Shown here: piece by piece, positions 1 to 12,265 of the stretch
How the letters are laid out: every line of letters begins with the position of its first letter
Position numbering within the stretch: the first letter of the stretch is position 1
Assembly: GCA_036426205.1 (NCBI GenBank)
Contig: WSYH01001245.1
Location: 62,001-126,000, forward strand
DNA from: Ascaphus truei
Taxonomy: Eukaryota > Chordata > Amphibia > Anura > Ascaphidae
Length of the DNA stretch: 64,000 nucleotides
Reading direction: 5' to 3'
The notes under the pieces: model-generated
The model's database searches: none
Told to the model about the DNA's origin: nothing
Seen by the model: the letters and a program-made list of their open reading frames with translations, nothing else
Translations under genes and position numbers: made by a program

Positions 1-1379
1 GCGCAGAGGAGAGAGTGATTGGGAGGGAAGATCAAGGGGTCAAAGAGGAAAGGGGTGGGGTTGCGTATGTTGTGATTAGAAGGGGACTTGATGCGGGACT
101 GAAAGGGTGGATGTGGGTGAAGATGAGAGTTGGGTGTGGTAGGATCTGCCTGGCTGTGCGCGAGTGCGTGCACGTGTGGGGTGCAAGGGTGGTGAATCCA
201 TGCAGCTGACAGTTGGTGTAAGCTGAATGTTGGCGCACGGTGTGTTAGGCTGACTAGGATTAGCAAGAACAGTTGAGACTGGGTCTGGGGAAGGGGGGCG
301 GTTATTTCCACCAGGCCCTAGGAGTTTCCCCAAGCCATTCTAGGTGTGGTTCGTTTCTAAGGAAGGCCACTAGGTTAGGGTTGCTGTCACTCTAGTAGTC
401 GGTATTGATGAGAAGGGGGGCGTTGCTGTTCGCCCGTGGTTGGTTTGCCGTGTTTCGGTTGCCGTTCCTGCGTGCACCACGCGGTGGGACCACGCGTAAT
501 GGGGTCACCCGAGCAGGAGTACCTGTACGAGATGAGGAAGTCACCGCACCTTTGGAGGCGGGTTCTGAGCCCTTATATAGAAGTTTAAAGTGTTGATATC
601 GTGTGCGGTCCCGAGCAATCGGGTGAGTGTCGGAAGTATCTTCCATATTCTAATGTGCAAAACCACTGGGCCCTCCTAGCTAAAGGAGTAATGACTGCGC
701 CGTACACCCACGACTTTCGAGGAGGACGAGACATTGGTTGTTGGGGGATCCAGGACACTGGGTGGGGTACACCAGACCTTGGGTGTGATGTGAAGCGGGT
801 AGAGCATCTGGTTATGCCGTGTATGCTATATGTATTTGTTTTATGTGTGTTAAGTAAAGAGGTTAGTATTGTTATCAAAGTGTTATGGTATTTCTACTCA
901 GGGCGTATCTTTCTCTTTCTAACGGGGGATCCTGGGAGGTAATGGGTGAGGCGCGCACGAGTGCACACCAAGTTAGGGGGTAAGGGTGATTTATCCCCAG
1001 AGGCTCACACAGATCCGGAGGCTCAGATCCCTGGAGCCCCACACCGTTGATGCAGTATCAGTCCCTGAGTCAGGTGCTAGTTGAGAAGTGACGATAGACC
1101 AGGTGGCCATGTGATTATTGGTGGTAGCGTTTCAAAAGTGGCTCTATCTGTGAATAGTGCTTAAGGTATCTATTTACCGGTAGCACAGTGGAATGTATGG
1201 GGTGGGTCAGCAGGTCACAAAAAGGGCTACACATTATATATATATAGATATATAAGTAGAAGCCTAGGCAGAAAAAATGAAGGGAGAGGAAAGAAGAAGA
1301 GGGGGAGGGGGGGGAGAAAAATATCATAGGGCAGTTATCATATATATCAAATAAAAAGATCACTTTGAGCACATAACGT
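1..1379. other. No recognised gene; unassigned repeat-like sequence
   Basis: Open frames here are short (at most 113 codons on the plus strand) and show no familiar domain. A TATA-like tatata sits near 573-578 and an AT run near 1234-1255. A purine-rich run lies at about 1270-1318. The segment 730-1060 resembles in style the LTR-type sequence of other frog repeats, but I could not find a matching second LTR, a primer site or a target duplication, so no element is called. Confidence 0.4.
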
Positions 1380-1631
1380 CTTAGGCCGCGCTTAGTGCGC
1401 GGCCCAATAGGCGAAGGCGAAGTTATAATTAACTTTCGGCGACGTCGCTTGACAACCTGGCCATTGATTGGTTCAGAGGCTGTCACAGTGAGCGACAGTC
1501 TCTGAAAAATCTAATTTTATCAGCTTCCAAATTTTGGTTTGGCCGCCGTCGCTGCGTCGTGCTTGCGAAGGCGGGAAGAGCTTTTGTTTTCAGGCGACGT
1601 CGCGTCGCGGCACTTAAGTGGCTGCCTTAGG
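1380..1631. mobile_element. Possible small terminal-inverted-repeat (MITE-like) element
   Basis: The left end (1380-1404) and the reverse complement of the right end (1595-1631) share a ggc-gc-ctta-gtg-cgcg pattern with mismatches. The left end also contains a perfect 8-bp hairpin, ggccgcgc (1384-1391) and gcgcggcc (1397-1404) around a 5-nt loop. CpG-rich cgacgtcg blocks occur inside both arms (near 1440 and 1597). There is no coding capacity. No clean target duplication was found, so the boundaries and the class are inference. Confidence 0.3.
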
Positions 1632-2940
1632 CAGTCCTGCGACCCTGCCTCACCATTATCCCAGCATACAGTGCTTCCACTGCAGCAAGGGATTCTGGGA
1701 AATTACAATGCAAATGAGCCAACAGCTGTGTCAACCTTTGTCTGAAAAACCCATTCTACATTGAGCCATATAGCTAATGCTCGCTGTTTAACACAGCTTA
1801 AAGCACAGCATGGCCTGGCTGACCTCCTACCCTTAACACATTAAGCGAGCACCATATTGTTTAATAAACAAGGTGATGCTCATGACCTGGGGGAGAGAGA
1901 GCAGAGGAGAGCTGACAGAGAGACGAGAGAATGACAGACAGAGACAGAGAAGAGCAGAGCAGAGAGGAAGAAGAGAGACAGAAGAGCAGAGATAGAGAGA
2001 ATCAAACAGGAGAGAGAGAGCCCCTGTTTGTCCCTTACCTCCATAGGCCATCCTGAGTGGGTGACTGGCAGGGAGGCCCCGTAGTAGGGACGTTTTACCC
2101 ATTTTACTTATGTGTCAGAGGACACAAGAAGGACAAGCGCGTGGGGTGATCACGATCTGTGGTCTGGGACCAGACCACCGCGGGGTTTGTTAACAAAGAC
2201 TCTTAAAGATGATGAGAACCCTTACCAGAGTCCACCAACGCAGGGCGGACACCATCGTAAGGGCCACTTCGCTGGATCAGACGGATCCTCATTTCTAAGT
2301 CGGCAACAACGGTACTGGAGTACTCATCAGGTACCTCAACAAGTACACCAACAGTTCAGGGGGACGAATGACTCCTTACACTTTTGGGGGGCTGGACACT
2401 GGGAAGGGTACAGCAGGTATTTGTGCCTAGCACCCAAAGTACATTTGCGACACACTTGGTGTGGACTGGGGGGGTGCTCATTATACTGTGATGTGGTATT
2501 TTTGTTATGTGCATAGTTGTTGTTATAAGTTACTGTTCAGTAAATACTGTTACATATACCCTGTGTGCAATTACTGATGTTATTGTCTGGGAGGGGCTAT
2601 CCCACTGTGGGAGGATCTTCCCATGTGGAGGGCGCGGTTAGTTATTCATTACACACACCCAGGCTCCCGCCAGACGGAGGAGCAGGCCTCCTATTTGCCC
2701 TCAGGAATCAGCATCCACACGTGATCACCCTAGACAAGGGGGGGAAATGGGACTAACATAAATTATAAAAGCAAAACAATCGAGACCATTCTGTGGCTTA
2801 TGAAATGCTTTTATTTGTTCGACGTTTTGGAGTACATGATCTTTCTTTGAGTAAGTTACAATAGATTAAGCCAAAAACTTTCTTAGAAACCAAAGCAACA
2901 GGAAGCGCTATGATATGGCTGACGCCTACCCTCTCCTGTA
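1632..2940. other. No recognised gene; includes purine-rich low-complexity tract
   Basis: About 1890-2025 is almost pure G/A with scattered C (repeated agagac and gagag units), a simple purine tract. The rest holds only short open frames without recognisable domains. The stretch 2380-2760 resembles the end of an LTR, but I see no partner copy. Confidence 0.4.
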
Positions 2941-2948
2941 TCATCTAG

Positions 2949-3022
2949 TGTGGGTGGGTGTGTGTGTGGTGTGTGTATAATATAATACATATATATATAT
3001 ATACTATACTAAACACACACAC
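2949..3022. repeat. Compound (TG)n/(TA)n/(CA)n microsatellite
   Basis: Runs of gt, then at (about 2990-3003), then ac dinucleotides follow directly on each other. It is simple-sequence DNA with no coding content. Confidence 0.8.
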
Positions 3023-3389
3023 AGAATCCTGACACCTAACTAAAACTAAAACAATAGGTTGCTAAATCAAAAAGAGTAGGGTAAGTAAATATATTAATGA
3101 CCTAATGCAGGTGCTAGGGACACAGAAATATACAAAATAACAGTATCGGACATATTTATTCTTACACTTCCCACACGGCAGGATGAGGCGTGGGGTAAGG
3201 AGTGTCGTGGTGCCGCGGCTAGGTTGCGGTCGAGAGCAGTGAGTCACTGTACGTGCGCCCCCGGTGTCCTCCCCGGCAGTATCCCGACACCCTGGAGTGT
3301 AAATGTGAGAATAGGGGGTGATGGGGGAAGCAAGGGGAAGGAGGCAGGAACCGTGGTTCGGGGTCAGGCAAGGGGGAACTTAAATGCCC

Positions 3390-3575
3390 CGCACCCCCCC
3401 AGAACGAGCGCCCCACCCCCCACCCCGGGGGCGGCGGATCGCCCCACCCCCCTCCCCCCCCACCCCCCCCCGGCCCGGCTCCCCCGGGCGCCCGTTGAGC
3501 CCCCCCCCTCCACCCCGCTTGTAAGGAAGACCGTCCCCCCCCCCGCGGAGACGGCGCGGCCCCCCCGGTCGCTTA
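3390..3575. repeat. C-rich low-complexity tract
   Basis: Long cytosine runs alternate with short CpG-containing spacers. An open frame through it (3224-3703) encodes mostly Pro, Ala and Arg and is a composition artefact. The flank 3180-3330 is CpG-rich, but no promoter or exon could be defined. Confidence 0.7.
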
Positions 3576-3579
3576 CGGC

Positions 3580-6500
3580 GGCCAGCCGGCCAGTCAGATC
3601 ACTGGCAGCGCACGGAATTGGGCATCGGATGAATAAAGGATGCGCTACTGCCTATATATTGGTGGCTTCTCGTTCGTACTCCCGGAACCCCCAACACGAC
3701 TAAGGACCTTTCTGGACACTGCCTTTACCAGAGCCCATTTTCACTCCACCATTCACAATTATTCCCACACTTGCCATGTCAGGTGGGCCATTGTATGTAT
3801 ACAGTATACAGCTGCATCTTGTATGGTGAATTATTTCTATACAAAATATTTATTCGTGGGGGTGGAGCAGTGGGGGTACTGTTCATATTATTAGATTCAG
3901 TTGAGTCCCAGATTTTATTAAAAACCCTTCTTTTTTTTTTGACCGAGCATGGGAGGTCTTGGGTTGATATGAGCAATTTACTCTAATTTCCTGGTATTCA
4001 ACTCCAGACAAAATCTAATTTGGGGCCCAGCAATCCGCAGGAATCAAATTGTCCTTTGAGGGATGATCTGATGGGGACGTTGTAATTTTATTTGTGTAAT
4101 TAATGTATTTTCTAGTGGAATAAATTGTATTATCATTAATTGTGCTAGAGTGCTTTAGACAGGATTCTTTTCTTCTTTCGTCTTCTTTTTTTATTCTTTC
4201 GTTCTTCTTTTTTAGTTATATATATTATAAATATATAAATATATATATATATATGCACACACACAAGCAACATCTAGTGCAAGCAGTGCGAGATGTGGAG
4301 ACAAACTCTGATCATACGTTATCTTTAACTTAGCGTCTTGCAAGTGTTCGAGGTGATACTCAGGCGAGCATCGATGGATTGCGGTTGATTGATCGTTTCA
4401 TGATGATGTAAAGATTTTGATGAAGATCATTAGGCAGAAAAGCTCGGAGAATGCAATTTCACATCAGGAAGCGGTAAGTGACGGGCCAGGCAGAAATGAG
4501 CGTGGTATTGCCCAGAAAAAGAATGGTTGGAGGAAAGTCAAGGGAAATTATACGAAGAGAACACGCCGAGTGATCGAGCAACACGCACACACTTTGTTTT
4601 TTCTGTTTTCTGTGTGTCTGAGGCTGAAATGGCTGGAGTGAAGGAGACAGACAGAGAAAATTGCACGTGGTCAGAAGTGACAAATCTCGAAGAGGACAAA
4701 AAACAATCCAGTATTACTATCTTGTCATCCAATGCCTGCACTTGTGTGCATTGCGGAATCTTCCATTAGAGTGTTGCAGGACGTATGACAGATTGAAGAG
4801 ATAACATCGTATTGGGAATACGGGAGTAGACCATGAGTGTTGTAGGTCTGGGCCTAGTCAAGTGAGGAGCAAGAGGACGTTCCTCTCCTACAAAGAGTAG
4901 ACATGTTCGCTGAGGCTTAGGAGGGCGTGAGTTCTGTGATGCTGGCAAGTAAAGCAGAAATTTGGGGGAGTTAGTAGCGAGTAACGTGATGTGGGCTCAA
5001 ATATGGAGGTGTCAAGAGAAAGACCGGCGGAGAGTGATTGTGCCCTATTTAATCTATGGAAAAGCGCCATTGAGTATAGTTTTTGAGAAAGCCCGCAGAA
5101 AAAGTATTTGGCTTCGGAATTGATTTTATTTGAAAATGGATCTGTGACACAGAAGCCGATTCTCGGAGACATGGAGAATAGGGGGGCCGTAGGTATGGAG
5201 AGAAAAGGAAAGAAGCATGTGCACCGACAAGGCACAGGAGAGTTACTTCTGGTGCTGTCAATTCGACAGACAAACTGAATGAGGCATATGGACAGACGAC
5301 TAATTGAGCAATTATGACTCTTTGTCATTTTTGCTACCAGTCTGACAGATGGGGAGCCTGATTCAATTGGATTTTCATATTCTTTACATGTTATTATTCA
5401 TTGCTTGCACGCAATCAAAGACTGTTCCTCGATCTCAATCTGATTTAAGGTCATTGGTATTCACGTCCGAGCAATGAAAGTCAATGGACTACGGAGAAAG
5501 GTACAAGGAGGTGTTCACGGATGCACAAAGGCATCTTGGTCTCTTTGTTGGGTCAAGGAGGGAGGGTGACTGTTTTCTGGTGCGTTACAATTAGATTTTT
5601 TCTGGCTGGTTCTTAATTGTTGATGTTAAAGGGTTGTCGTGCATGGTAAACGTAATATTATTTTGGTTTTTTGTCATGGTTGTGTTTTGTAATGGATTTT
5701 CATTTTGCCTGAGTGGCGTTCTTTCTTTTGGATCCATTTTTGTGTAATTGGTGGTAGAAGCCTTGATCTAGATTAGTTTTCTATTCTTTCTTGGATGTGT
5801 CTGTCTTGAGAATTAACTCGTGAGCATTGATGAAGGTTTATTTGAATGTTGTTTGAGTGGAACTGAAGTCCAGGTTGAGATATACAGTACTGATTGTTTA
5901 TTAAGTAACTTGTCTTTTGGTTTTTGTCATCGAGTTTTTGGGGATTTCCTCATGTAAGCATATTGGTTAGCCGCCTGCGTCCCGAAGAAGCTGGTGAATT
6001 GACAAGCGTCAAGAACAATACAGTAGAAATAACGTTGCAGGTTGATTTTTCAGAGTGGCAGTGTGGATCACACCATCGTAATAGGGGTAGGAAGGTGGAG
6101 AATGACTGGATGCCAAGTTTTGTGTTGGCCAAAGGAGCTAAAAAGAGTAGATGGAGAAAACCGAAGTAGGTTGTCGCAATATACAAGTTAGAAGCTAATT
6201 GTATTTGCAAATCAATTCAGGGATCCTAAATTACAACTATAGTGCAAAATACAAGCAAATTCAAACAATATAGAGTGACAAGATGTCAATGTTTTATCAA
6301 ACATATGCACCAGGTTAATACCTCAGGTGCGATGCGACCTTTAACTGAGAATTGAGAGGGCAGTAGTGTGTAGACTGATCGTTAAAGGGAAATAGTAGAA
6401 GGTAACGAATACGTGCATGCGAACGATGCACGACACGTTTAGTTGAAGATCACTTGCCTGGAAAATTGGGCGATATCTCAGGTAACTTGGCGATTGCAGT

Positions 6501-7160
6501 GACTATGGATGCTTCTAAAAGTTTTTGTGTATGGACAGATGTAGAGAATACTGAGGGCGACCCATCGGGGAATGATGTGAAAGCACCGGGCTATGGGTTT
6601 TTTCCTGGTGACCATGTGTGCCCCTGTAATACGTCTGATGGGTTAGTTGGCGTGACTATGGCGCAAGTGGAGCCCTGTCGACTTTGTTTGTTTTGATTTG
6701 GATTTTTGTTCTGTGTTTAATTGGAATGGGGCATTAGGAATCTCACGATGGAACACGTGAGAGTAGGGGCATCTTGGTAGACTCTGGTAGTTGACGCCGG
6801 CACATAGATCGGTGAGGGTAGTTGACTTGCATTAGTTGGTTTTGTTACTGACACGACAGAGGAGGCAAGTAAATGGACACGAGCCTGTCAGGAGAGAATG
6901 GCGGAGAGATGAGATAGTGGTGACACATGCTAGATTCTATAGGAGGGTATTGTGCATCAGTCATAGCTCCAGCTTGCTTTATTGGTCCGGCCTCGTGCCC
7001 TTTGTAACTCTCCATACCAGGCCTTACGTAATTGGGCTGTAGCTAGCTAGTCGGGGGTGGCCTGACGAGTTTACTTTGGAAGGCACTCTCTCTCTGTCTG
7101 ACTTTTGGGCGGGGGGCAGGGTGGCTGGGGCCGGGGGTGGGGGGGGGGCCGGCCATCTGA
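3580..7160. other. No recognised gene
   Basis: Scattered open frames are at most 146 codons and none shows a familiar domain, a plausible exon pair or a repeat I can name. An AT microsatellite lies at about 4216-4252. Nothing else supportable was seen. Confidence 0.5.
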
Positions 7161-7169
7161 ATTTCTTAT

Positions 7170-7242
7170 ATATATATATATATCAAATATATATATATAC
7201 AGTATATATATATATATATATATCAAATATATATATATATTC
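7170..7242. repeat. (TA)n microsatellite with caaat interruptions
   Basis: Alternating ta runs are interrupted by caaa and cag. The short tyrosine/isoleucine-rich open frames crossing it are artefacts. Confidence 0.85.
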
Positions 7243-7449
7243 AATTGTTTTATTGGCATTTGTTATCTATTTAATTGGCTATGTGTTGTGTTTTATTTTG
7301 CTATGTAATATTTTTGATTTGGGCCTGTTTTTTAAATCCTTCACCATTTCTTGCTATAATGGTAAATTTTGCCCATATTATGAGCATGATGTACCCACTG
7401 TACAAATGAATGGGTGAAGGGTGGGGGTAGTTGCCTGGTGAGGGTTGTT

Positions 7450-8860
7450 AGGCCTCCTGTGTGGGTAGTGGCAGAGGGTGGGTTAACCCCTTAATTACTA
7501 TAGCGGTTATTAACCGCTGAGTTGATTAAGGGGCTAGGGGCCATTAGATTGTATTTATTATGTATGCTTTCTGGTAACGGAGGACATGGACCTGCAGTAT
7601 GCTGACGAGGATGCCCTTCATATTACCAGGAGTAAGTAGAACAGTTTTTATTTACTTTATTTATGCTTCATGGCTAATGTTGTGTTTCATAATGGGCAAA
7701 TAATCTATTATCCATATCTGGATAGTAGTTATTTTGCCCATTACTGTACTGTATGTGTTTTGTGGGGTGTGGGGGAGGTGTATTTATTAAAATGTAGGCC
7801 ATGTTTTATTTATTTTTAAATACAGGACTGGTACCGCAGGCCAGCGGGGACCCATGGGGACCACCCGAGGAACCCAGACGCCCACCGGGGACCACCCGAG
7901 AGCCCCAAGACACCTGTGGGAACCACCAGAGGGCCCCGACACCTGTGGGAATGACCTGGGGACCCCCAGACACCCGTGGGGACCACCTGCGAACCCCGCT
8001 GGGGCCCACGGACACCTGCGGGGACCACCTGGAGACCCACGGGGCCTAGCTAGGACCACAAGAGGGCCCCCAGACACCCTTGTGAACCCCACGGGGTTAA
8101 CTGTGGTGCACTGTGGTGCCTGTGGACACCCGTGGGGACCACCTGGGGACCCCCGCCGTGGTATTAATTGCGTGTTTAAAAATAAAAATAATGGTTTTAT
8201 GTGGGGGCACAGGGTGGGTGGGTTGTGTATTGTTGTTTATTAAATAATGTAATTGCTTTTTGGGCCTAGGAGGTGGGTAGCAGGGCTGTTGTGTATATTT
8301 TTTAATTGTGGGTAGCGGGGGTGGGTGAAGGGGTTATTAGCCCCAAGGATGGGGGTTTAGGCCTACAGGGTGGGTAGTGGGGGAGGGTGTGTTAACCCCT
8401 TAATTACTATAGTGGTTACTAACAGCTACATTGATTAAGGGTTTAGGGGACATTAGATTGTCTTTTTTTATGTTTCTGGATTGTTTGTGGCAACGGAGGA
8501 CATTGACGGTGATGAGGATGAGGACGGCCTTCATCGTGGCAGCCTGGCAGGGGTGAGTGCAAGATTTATTTACTTAATTTCTGCTGCTTAATGTTGTATT
8601 TTAAATGGACAAATGCAATATTATCCATATCTGGATAATAGTAATTTTTCCCATTACTGTACTGCATGTGTTAGGGGGGGGGAGGGGGGAAGGGTGGTGT
8701 ATTTATTTAAAAGTATTGTTTATTTTTGGGGGGGGCACACGATTGGTACCGCAGGCCAGCGGAGACCCCCGGACTCCCGCGGGGATCACCCGGGGACTCC
8801 TGCGGGGATCACCCAGGGACTCCGGACAGCCTGTTGTATTAATGGTCTGCCGGAAAAAAG
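7450..8860 (+). repeat. Two tandem imperfect ~0.9 kb cassettes
   Basis: Cassette A starts near 7450 and cassette B near 8356. Both carry, in the same order, a gtgggtagtgg block, gttaaccccttaattacta, an acggaggaca block with GAT/GAG-rich codons, tccatatctggata, and ggtaccgcaggccagcgg (about 7830 in A, 8741 in B). The spacing between equivalent blocks is about 0.9 kb. B is shortened after the ggtaccgcagg block. Each has a gtaagt- or gtgagt-like site after the acggagga block, so a transcribed gene-like origin is possible, but I recognise no protein. Confidence 0.6.
7845..8165. repeat. Degenerate G/C-rich minisatellite
   Basis: Units of roughly 25-35 bp built on ggggaccacc and acccccagacacc are repeated about ten times with variable length. 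Frames on both strands stay open through it because the units are stop-poor. The matching start in cassette B (8737-8825) has only a few units. Confidence 0.7.
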
Positions 8861-8869
8861 GTAAACAAT

Positions 8870-9270
8870 GCTTTTTTGTCTGTCTCCATTTCTTTTGCGC
8901 CAGCCTTTAGTTGGTGCACAAATCTGGCATGCTTTTAAAGCACGGTTGACTTATCACTGCTTAGTTAATCCTGCTAACTGGCAAAAAATGGCAAGCTTCC
9001 CGTTTTTTGCATGATTGGATGGATTTTTTCCCAGGGCTGAAAAAAAGCCTTTTAAGGCCGATAAAGCGCTGTTATCACTGCTTAGTGAATCGCGCAACAT
9101 GCTGTATCGGCCTTAAAAGCCACTTATCGCTCTTAAAAGCAGTTATAAGCATAACCCCCAATGGGATTTATATGACTGAGAAATCTGGTGCAATATTTGC
9201 ATCACGTTTCACCCTGGCTTTGCAGCCTCATAGACTTTGATACATATCCTCCATAGAATATGAGATAGTT
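8870..9270. other. Non-coding stretch with a 15-bp perfect inverted repeat
   Basis: cttttaaggccgata (9049-9063) is exactly complementary to 9105-9119, leaving a 41-nt loop. The phrase ttatcactgcttagt occurs twice (about 8949 and 9072). There is no coding content. It may be part of a small DNA element, but no ends were found. Confidence 0.45.
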
Positions 9271-9276
9271 TACAGG

Positions 9277-10122
9277 TGTAACGGTTGGACGCCCTTGTCT
9301 GACCCACCCAATCTCACATTGGCCCATGTGGTCTAACCGGTCCCCATTACGTGATCGTGTATGGTGGTGCACCTGCAAGTAACAGGACTCCTGAGTCTCC
9401 CGCTTGATGGTATTAGGGGATGTCATCAGGACAGGTAGCTGAGGTAGTGGGTGCGAGTCCAACTTACTTCATGTGCAGCGCCTCCACCTCATCAGGATCT
9501 ATGCTTCCGCAGGGAGATGGTCCTGGTGAGGAACTCCTTCTCGGTGGTGACTGCCACTGTAGAGTAATCTCACACTCACACAGTCGGGTTTTCATTAACA
9601 AGGTCATCTTTATTGTAGTTTGGGATGTAGCAGACTGCCCCATGCAGCTGCCGGCTCTAGCCGCACATCTCTTCGTGCTGTCCCTTTGCGAGGTACGCCC
9701 TCCCGTATTGAAGTGAGATTCCCTCTTCTCCTAGGGAGATCACCCCTGTGCCAGGTCCCTGGACACAGAGTGGCTTAGACAGACTTGATTGGTCAACCTG
9801 TACCGCTAGTTTCTGCACTAGGGTCACAAAAGTGTTCCTACAATCCCTTATGCAGGAGCATACACTTTGCCAGCTACTTCACACAACTGCTGGTCAACAA
9901 CACCACTAACTGACAGTGTTGTGCCTTATATACTTCAGGAGGCAGGCGCATCTCTGATGTCACTATCCAGGGACTCAGAGCATACAGCCACTCCCCTCCA
10001 TACATAGGGCACCTCACCAGGGTATGAGGGAAAACCTCCATAACTACTGCTGGCATACCTGTACTTATCAGGACTTACTGCCAACAGAGAGGAAAGTAGT
10101 ATACCATTATTATGCATGGCTA
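9277..10122 (-). mobile_element. Solo LTR of the LTR-element family seen at 36876-42166
   Basis: The sequence begins tgtaacgg and is similar along its length to the LTRs at 24466 and 41373, with the shared block ctgacccacccaatctca. It is flanked by the 6-bp direct repeat tacagg (9271-9276 and 10123-10128). Minus-strand signals are in the order expected of an LTR: a TATATAAG box at 9925-9932, then an AATAAA signal at 9609-9614. No internal region adjoins it, so it looks like the product of LTR-LTR recombination. The exact right end is uncertain by a few bases because the expected CA end overlaps the repeat. Confidence 0.75.
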
Positions 10123-10128
10123 TACAGG

Positions 10129-11251
10129 TGTTCTTAAGAACTGCTAATTATCTCCAGAACCAAAGCAGTATGGAACTTTGGCAGCAGGGAATGATTAATA
10201 ATGCTTGCCTCCTTGTGGCTTTTAGGTTTCATTCCTATTACACACATACATTGGAATTAGCCTCGGTCCATGCCTGAAAATATTCTCATGCTGCCTTTCC
10301 TTTGAACTTTAGAGGTCAAAACAAATGAGTGTACTTCACAGCTTATCATTTCCGCAGTTATGTTCCGAAAGTGTGGCACAGCCAGCTGTGGGCCTGTGAA
10401 TGAAGAATACTGCCGTAAACGCCATGTAGCCTGCAAATTATTTAGATGCCTTTCTTTTGTGAGGGAATCATGTTAAATACGTTTGTTTGGAGTTAAAAAA
10501 TCTACATAAGTGTGTCACACTACCACCCACGTTGTCTGTGCCTGCAGTGCATTTTGGCACTTTTTTAAATGCACTGTTCCCCACCATAATGAGAAAGCAA
10601 GTCATGCATCTGGGTCTTGTCAGGCTTAATTTAAAACAGTTAGAACAAGTACATTTCTTAACGTTTTTGCTACCCCACCCAGCAAAAGCATTTTCCAAGC
10701 CGTGATTATTACTAAATACTGTAGTATTATTATTATGGACACATACAGTATATACACTTACTCACATACAGTATACATATATAGTCCTTGCTACAAATAT
10801 ATGTGTACTGTGGACAATAAAACATTAATCTGCTCCACCTACAGTATCACATGGTGCGATAAGGAATAGGAGAGATCTGTGCCCGATCTGCTTGGCAACA
10901 TATGAGAGGAGATTTGCAATTGGATAAGAAGAAAACCAGGTAGAATGTCTGAAGAAACTATTAGTTTGAGAGACACAGAGACAGACCAACTGCCATTCTG
11001 AGACAGAAACACAGAGATACTGTAGGTAGTGACAGTCAGAGTCGGAGAGGCACACAGAGAAACAGCCCAGGTGACAGCGAGAGGAGCTACAAAGCGTTGA
11101 CCTGACATTCAGAGAGGTGAAAGAGGAGGCTTGTATGAGACTGCTAGCAAAGGACAGAGAAAGTGAGAGACAGCAGCAGAAAGACATTCTATACACACAG
11201 ATAAAGAGACAGGAGAAGAGATCAGAGCAAGAAAGATCCAGGGCTTACGGC
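10129..11251. other. No recognised gene; purine-rich run upstream of a possible exon
   Basis: 10129-10800 shows only short frames without domains. From about 10930 to 11240 the plus strand is rich in agagac/gagag units and runs without a break into the possible first exon at 11252, so it could be its 5' leader. This is inference. Confidence 0.35.
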
Positions 11252-11470
11252 ATGGCGGATGCCTTGGGCCCCGCGCTCTCTCCCATCCTTCCCCCTGTCG
11301 CTGCCGGGATCGAAGCAGAGGGGGGAGCTGGAGGAGGACGCATGGTGCCCTCCCTCCTCAAGATCCTTTTCCACCAGCTTCCCCCCTTCAGTCAGGCGGA
11401 ATTTGGATCCCGGTGCCGACATGAGGGAGCGCGGGGCCCCCATACCGACTGGACCACTTCTCACCGAGAG
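11252..11470 (+). CDS. Possible host first coding exon, product unknown
   Basis: An ATG in good context (ggcATGG) at 11252 opens exactly 73 codons that end in gag immediately before gtaagt, a perfect vertebrate splice donor, giving a phase-0 exon. The predicted peptide starts MADALGPALSPILPP and contains SLLKILFHQLPPF; it is Gly/Pro/Ala-rich at first and more ordinary later. I do not recognise the protein. No acceptor or second exon can be assigned inside the window. A second donor-like site, aaggtaagtc, lies at about 11640. An overlapping frame (start 11259) is also open, so the frame choice is uncertain. It could equally be CpG-rich repeat sequence. Confidence 0.25.
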
Positions 11471-12265
11471 GTAAGTGTGTGGTTTTTTTCTTTTCTTTGA
11501 GAGGGGAGTCTTACCATTTCCAGAGTGGGCCGCCTCCTTTATCATGGTGACCGACTTCAAATGATGACACGTTGCCATAACAACGTGACATCACATGCCG
11601 CCGTGACGTCATGACACTGCCGGAGGAGGGCCGCTCCTCAAGGTAAGTCTCCTTAACTTTTTTCTCAGAGGGGGGGGGGGGGGGGCGCTGCCAGCGTGCC
11701 ACCTTGGTCCCCACAAAACGGGATAACAGACATCTGGGAAGCCTTTTTCTGCAACTTGATGAGTATCACTTACAAATTACCCATGCGAAAAAAAGAAGCG
11801 CAAAAATAATAAACAAGTGATAATAAGGCTTCTCTGTGCTGCTTTAAATAAACAGTCTCTAGAAAACTGTGTACAAGTGTTAATAAGTGAAAAAATAAAG
11901 CGCAATAGAGTATGAGCCACACATAATACCAAACCAAAAAAAATACCCAGTGAATTTGTGCTATGGTGATATAGTGAACAAATCACTCACATTGATGTTA
12001 ACAGGAGAAAGTTTGATCACGTTTCACTCTCTCTTAAAAAAATCATAAAGAGGACATAGCGTGATACAGTTTATTGCACATGCAATTAAAATGAAAACAG
12101 GAAAGGACACACTCACATTCTCCCACATTTTAAGCGCAGTGAGTGCTTTAAGGGCACACTCTCACCTCTCTGGGACTCCCGAAATCCTCCGGAATGGAAA
12201 GGTCCTGATGTATCGTCCTGCGCCCCAGACCTGGATCCTCCGATCCTCGTGGTCAATATCGCCAT
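11471..12265. other. No recognised gene; contains a poly-G run
   Basis: A 17-18 base G run lies at about 11669-11686. The remainder to 12265 is AT-rich and non-coding. Nothing else was seen. Confidence 0.5.

Noticed and set aside
1833..2102. Ser/Leu-rich minus-strand frame
   Set aside because: It is the complement of the GA-rich tract, giving a simple TC-rich coding illusion.
3224..3703. 159-codon Pro-rich open frame
   Set aside because: It runs through a C-rich low-complexity tract; the composition explains the open frame and no domain is present.
7071..7259. Tyr/Ile-rich membrane-like peptide
   Set aside because: It is the translation of a (TA)n microsatellite.
7787..8243. Overlapping 70-130 codon frames on both strands
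   Set aside because: They are by-products of the minisatellite, whose units contain few stop codons in any frame.
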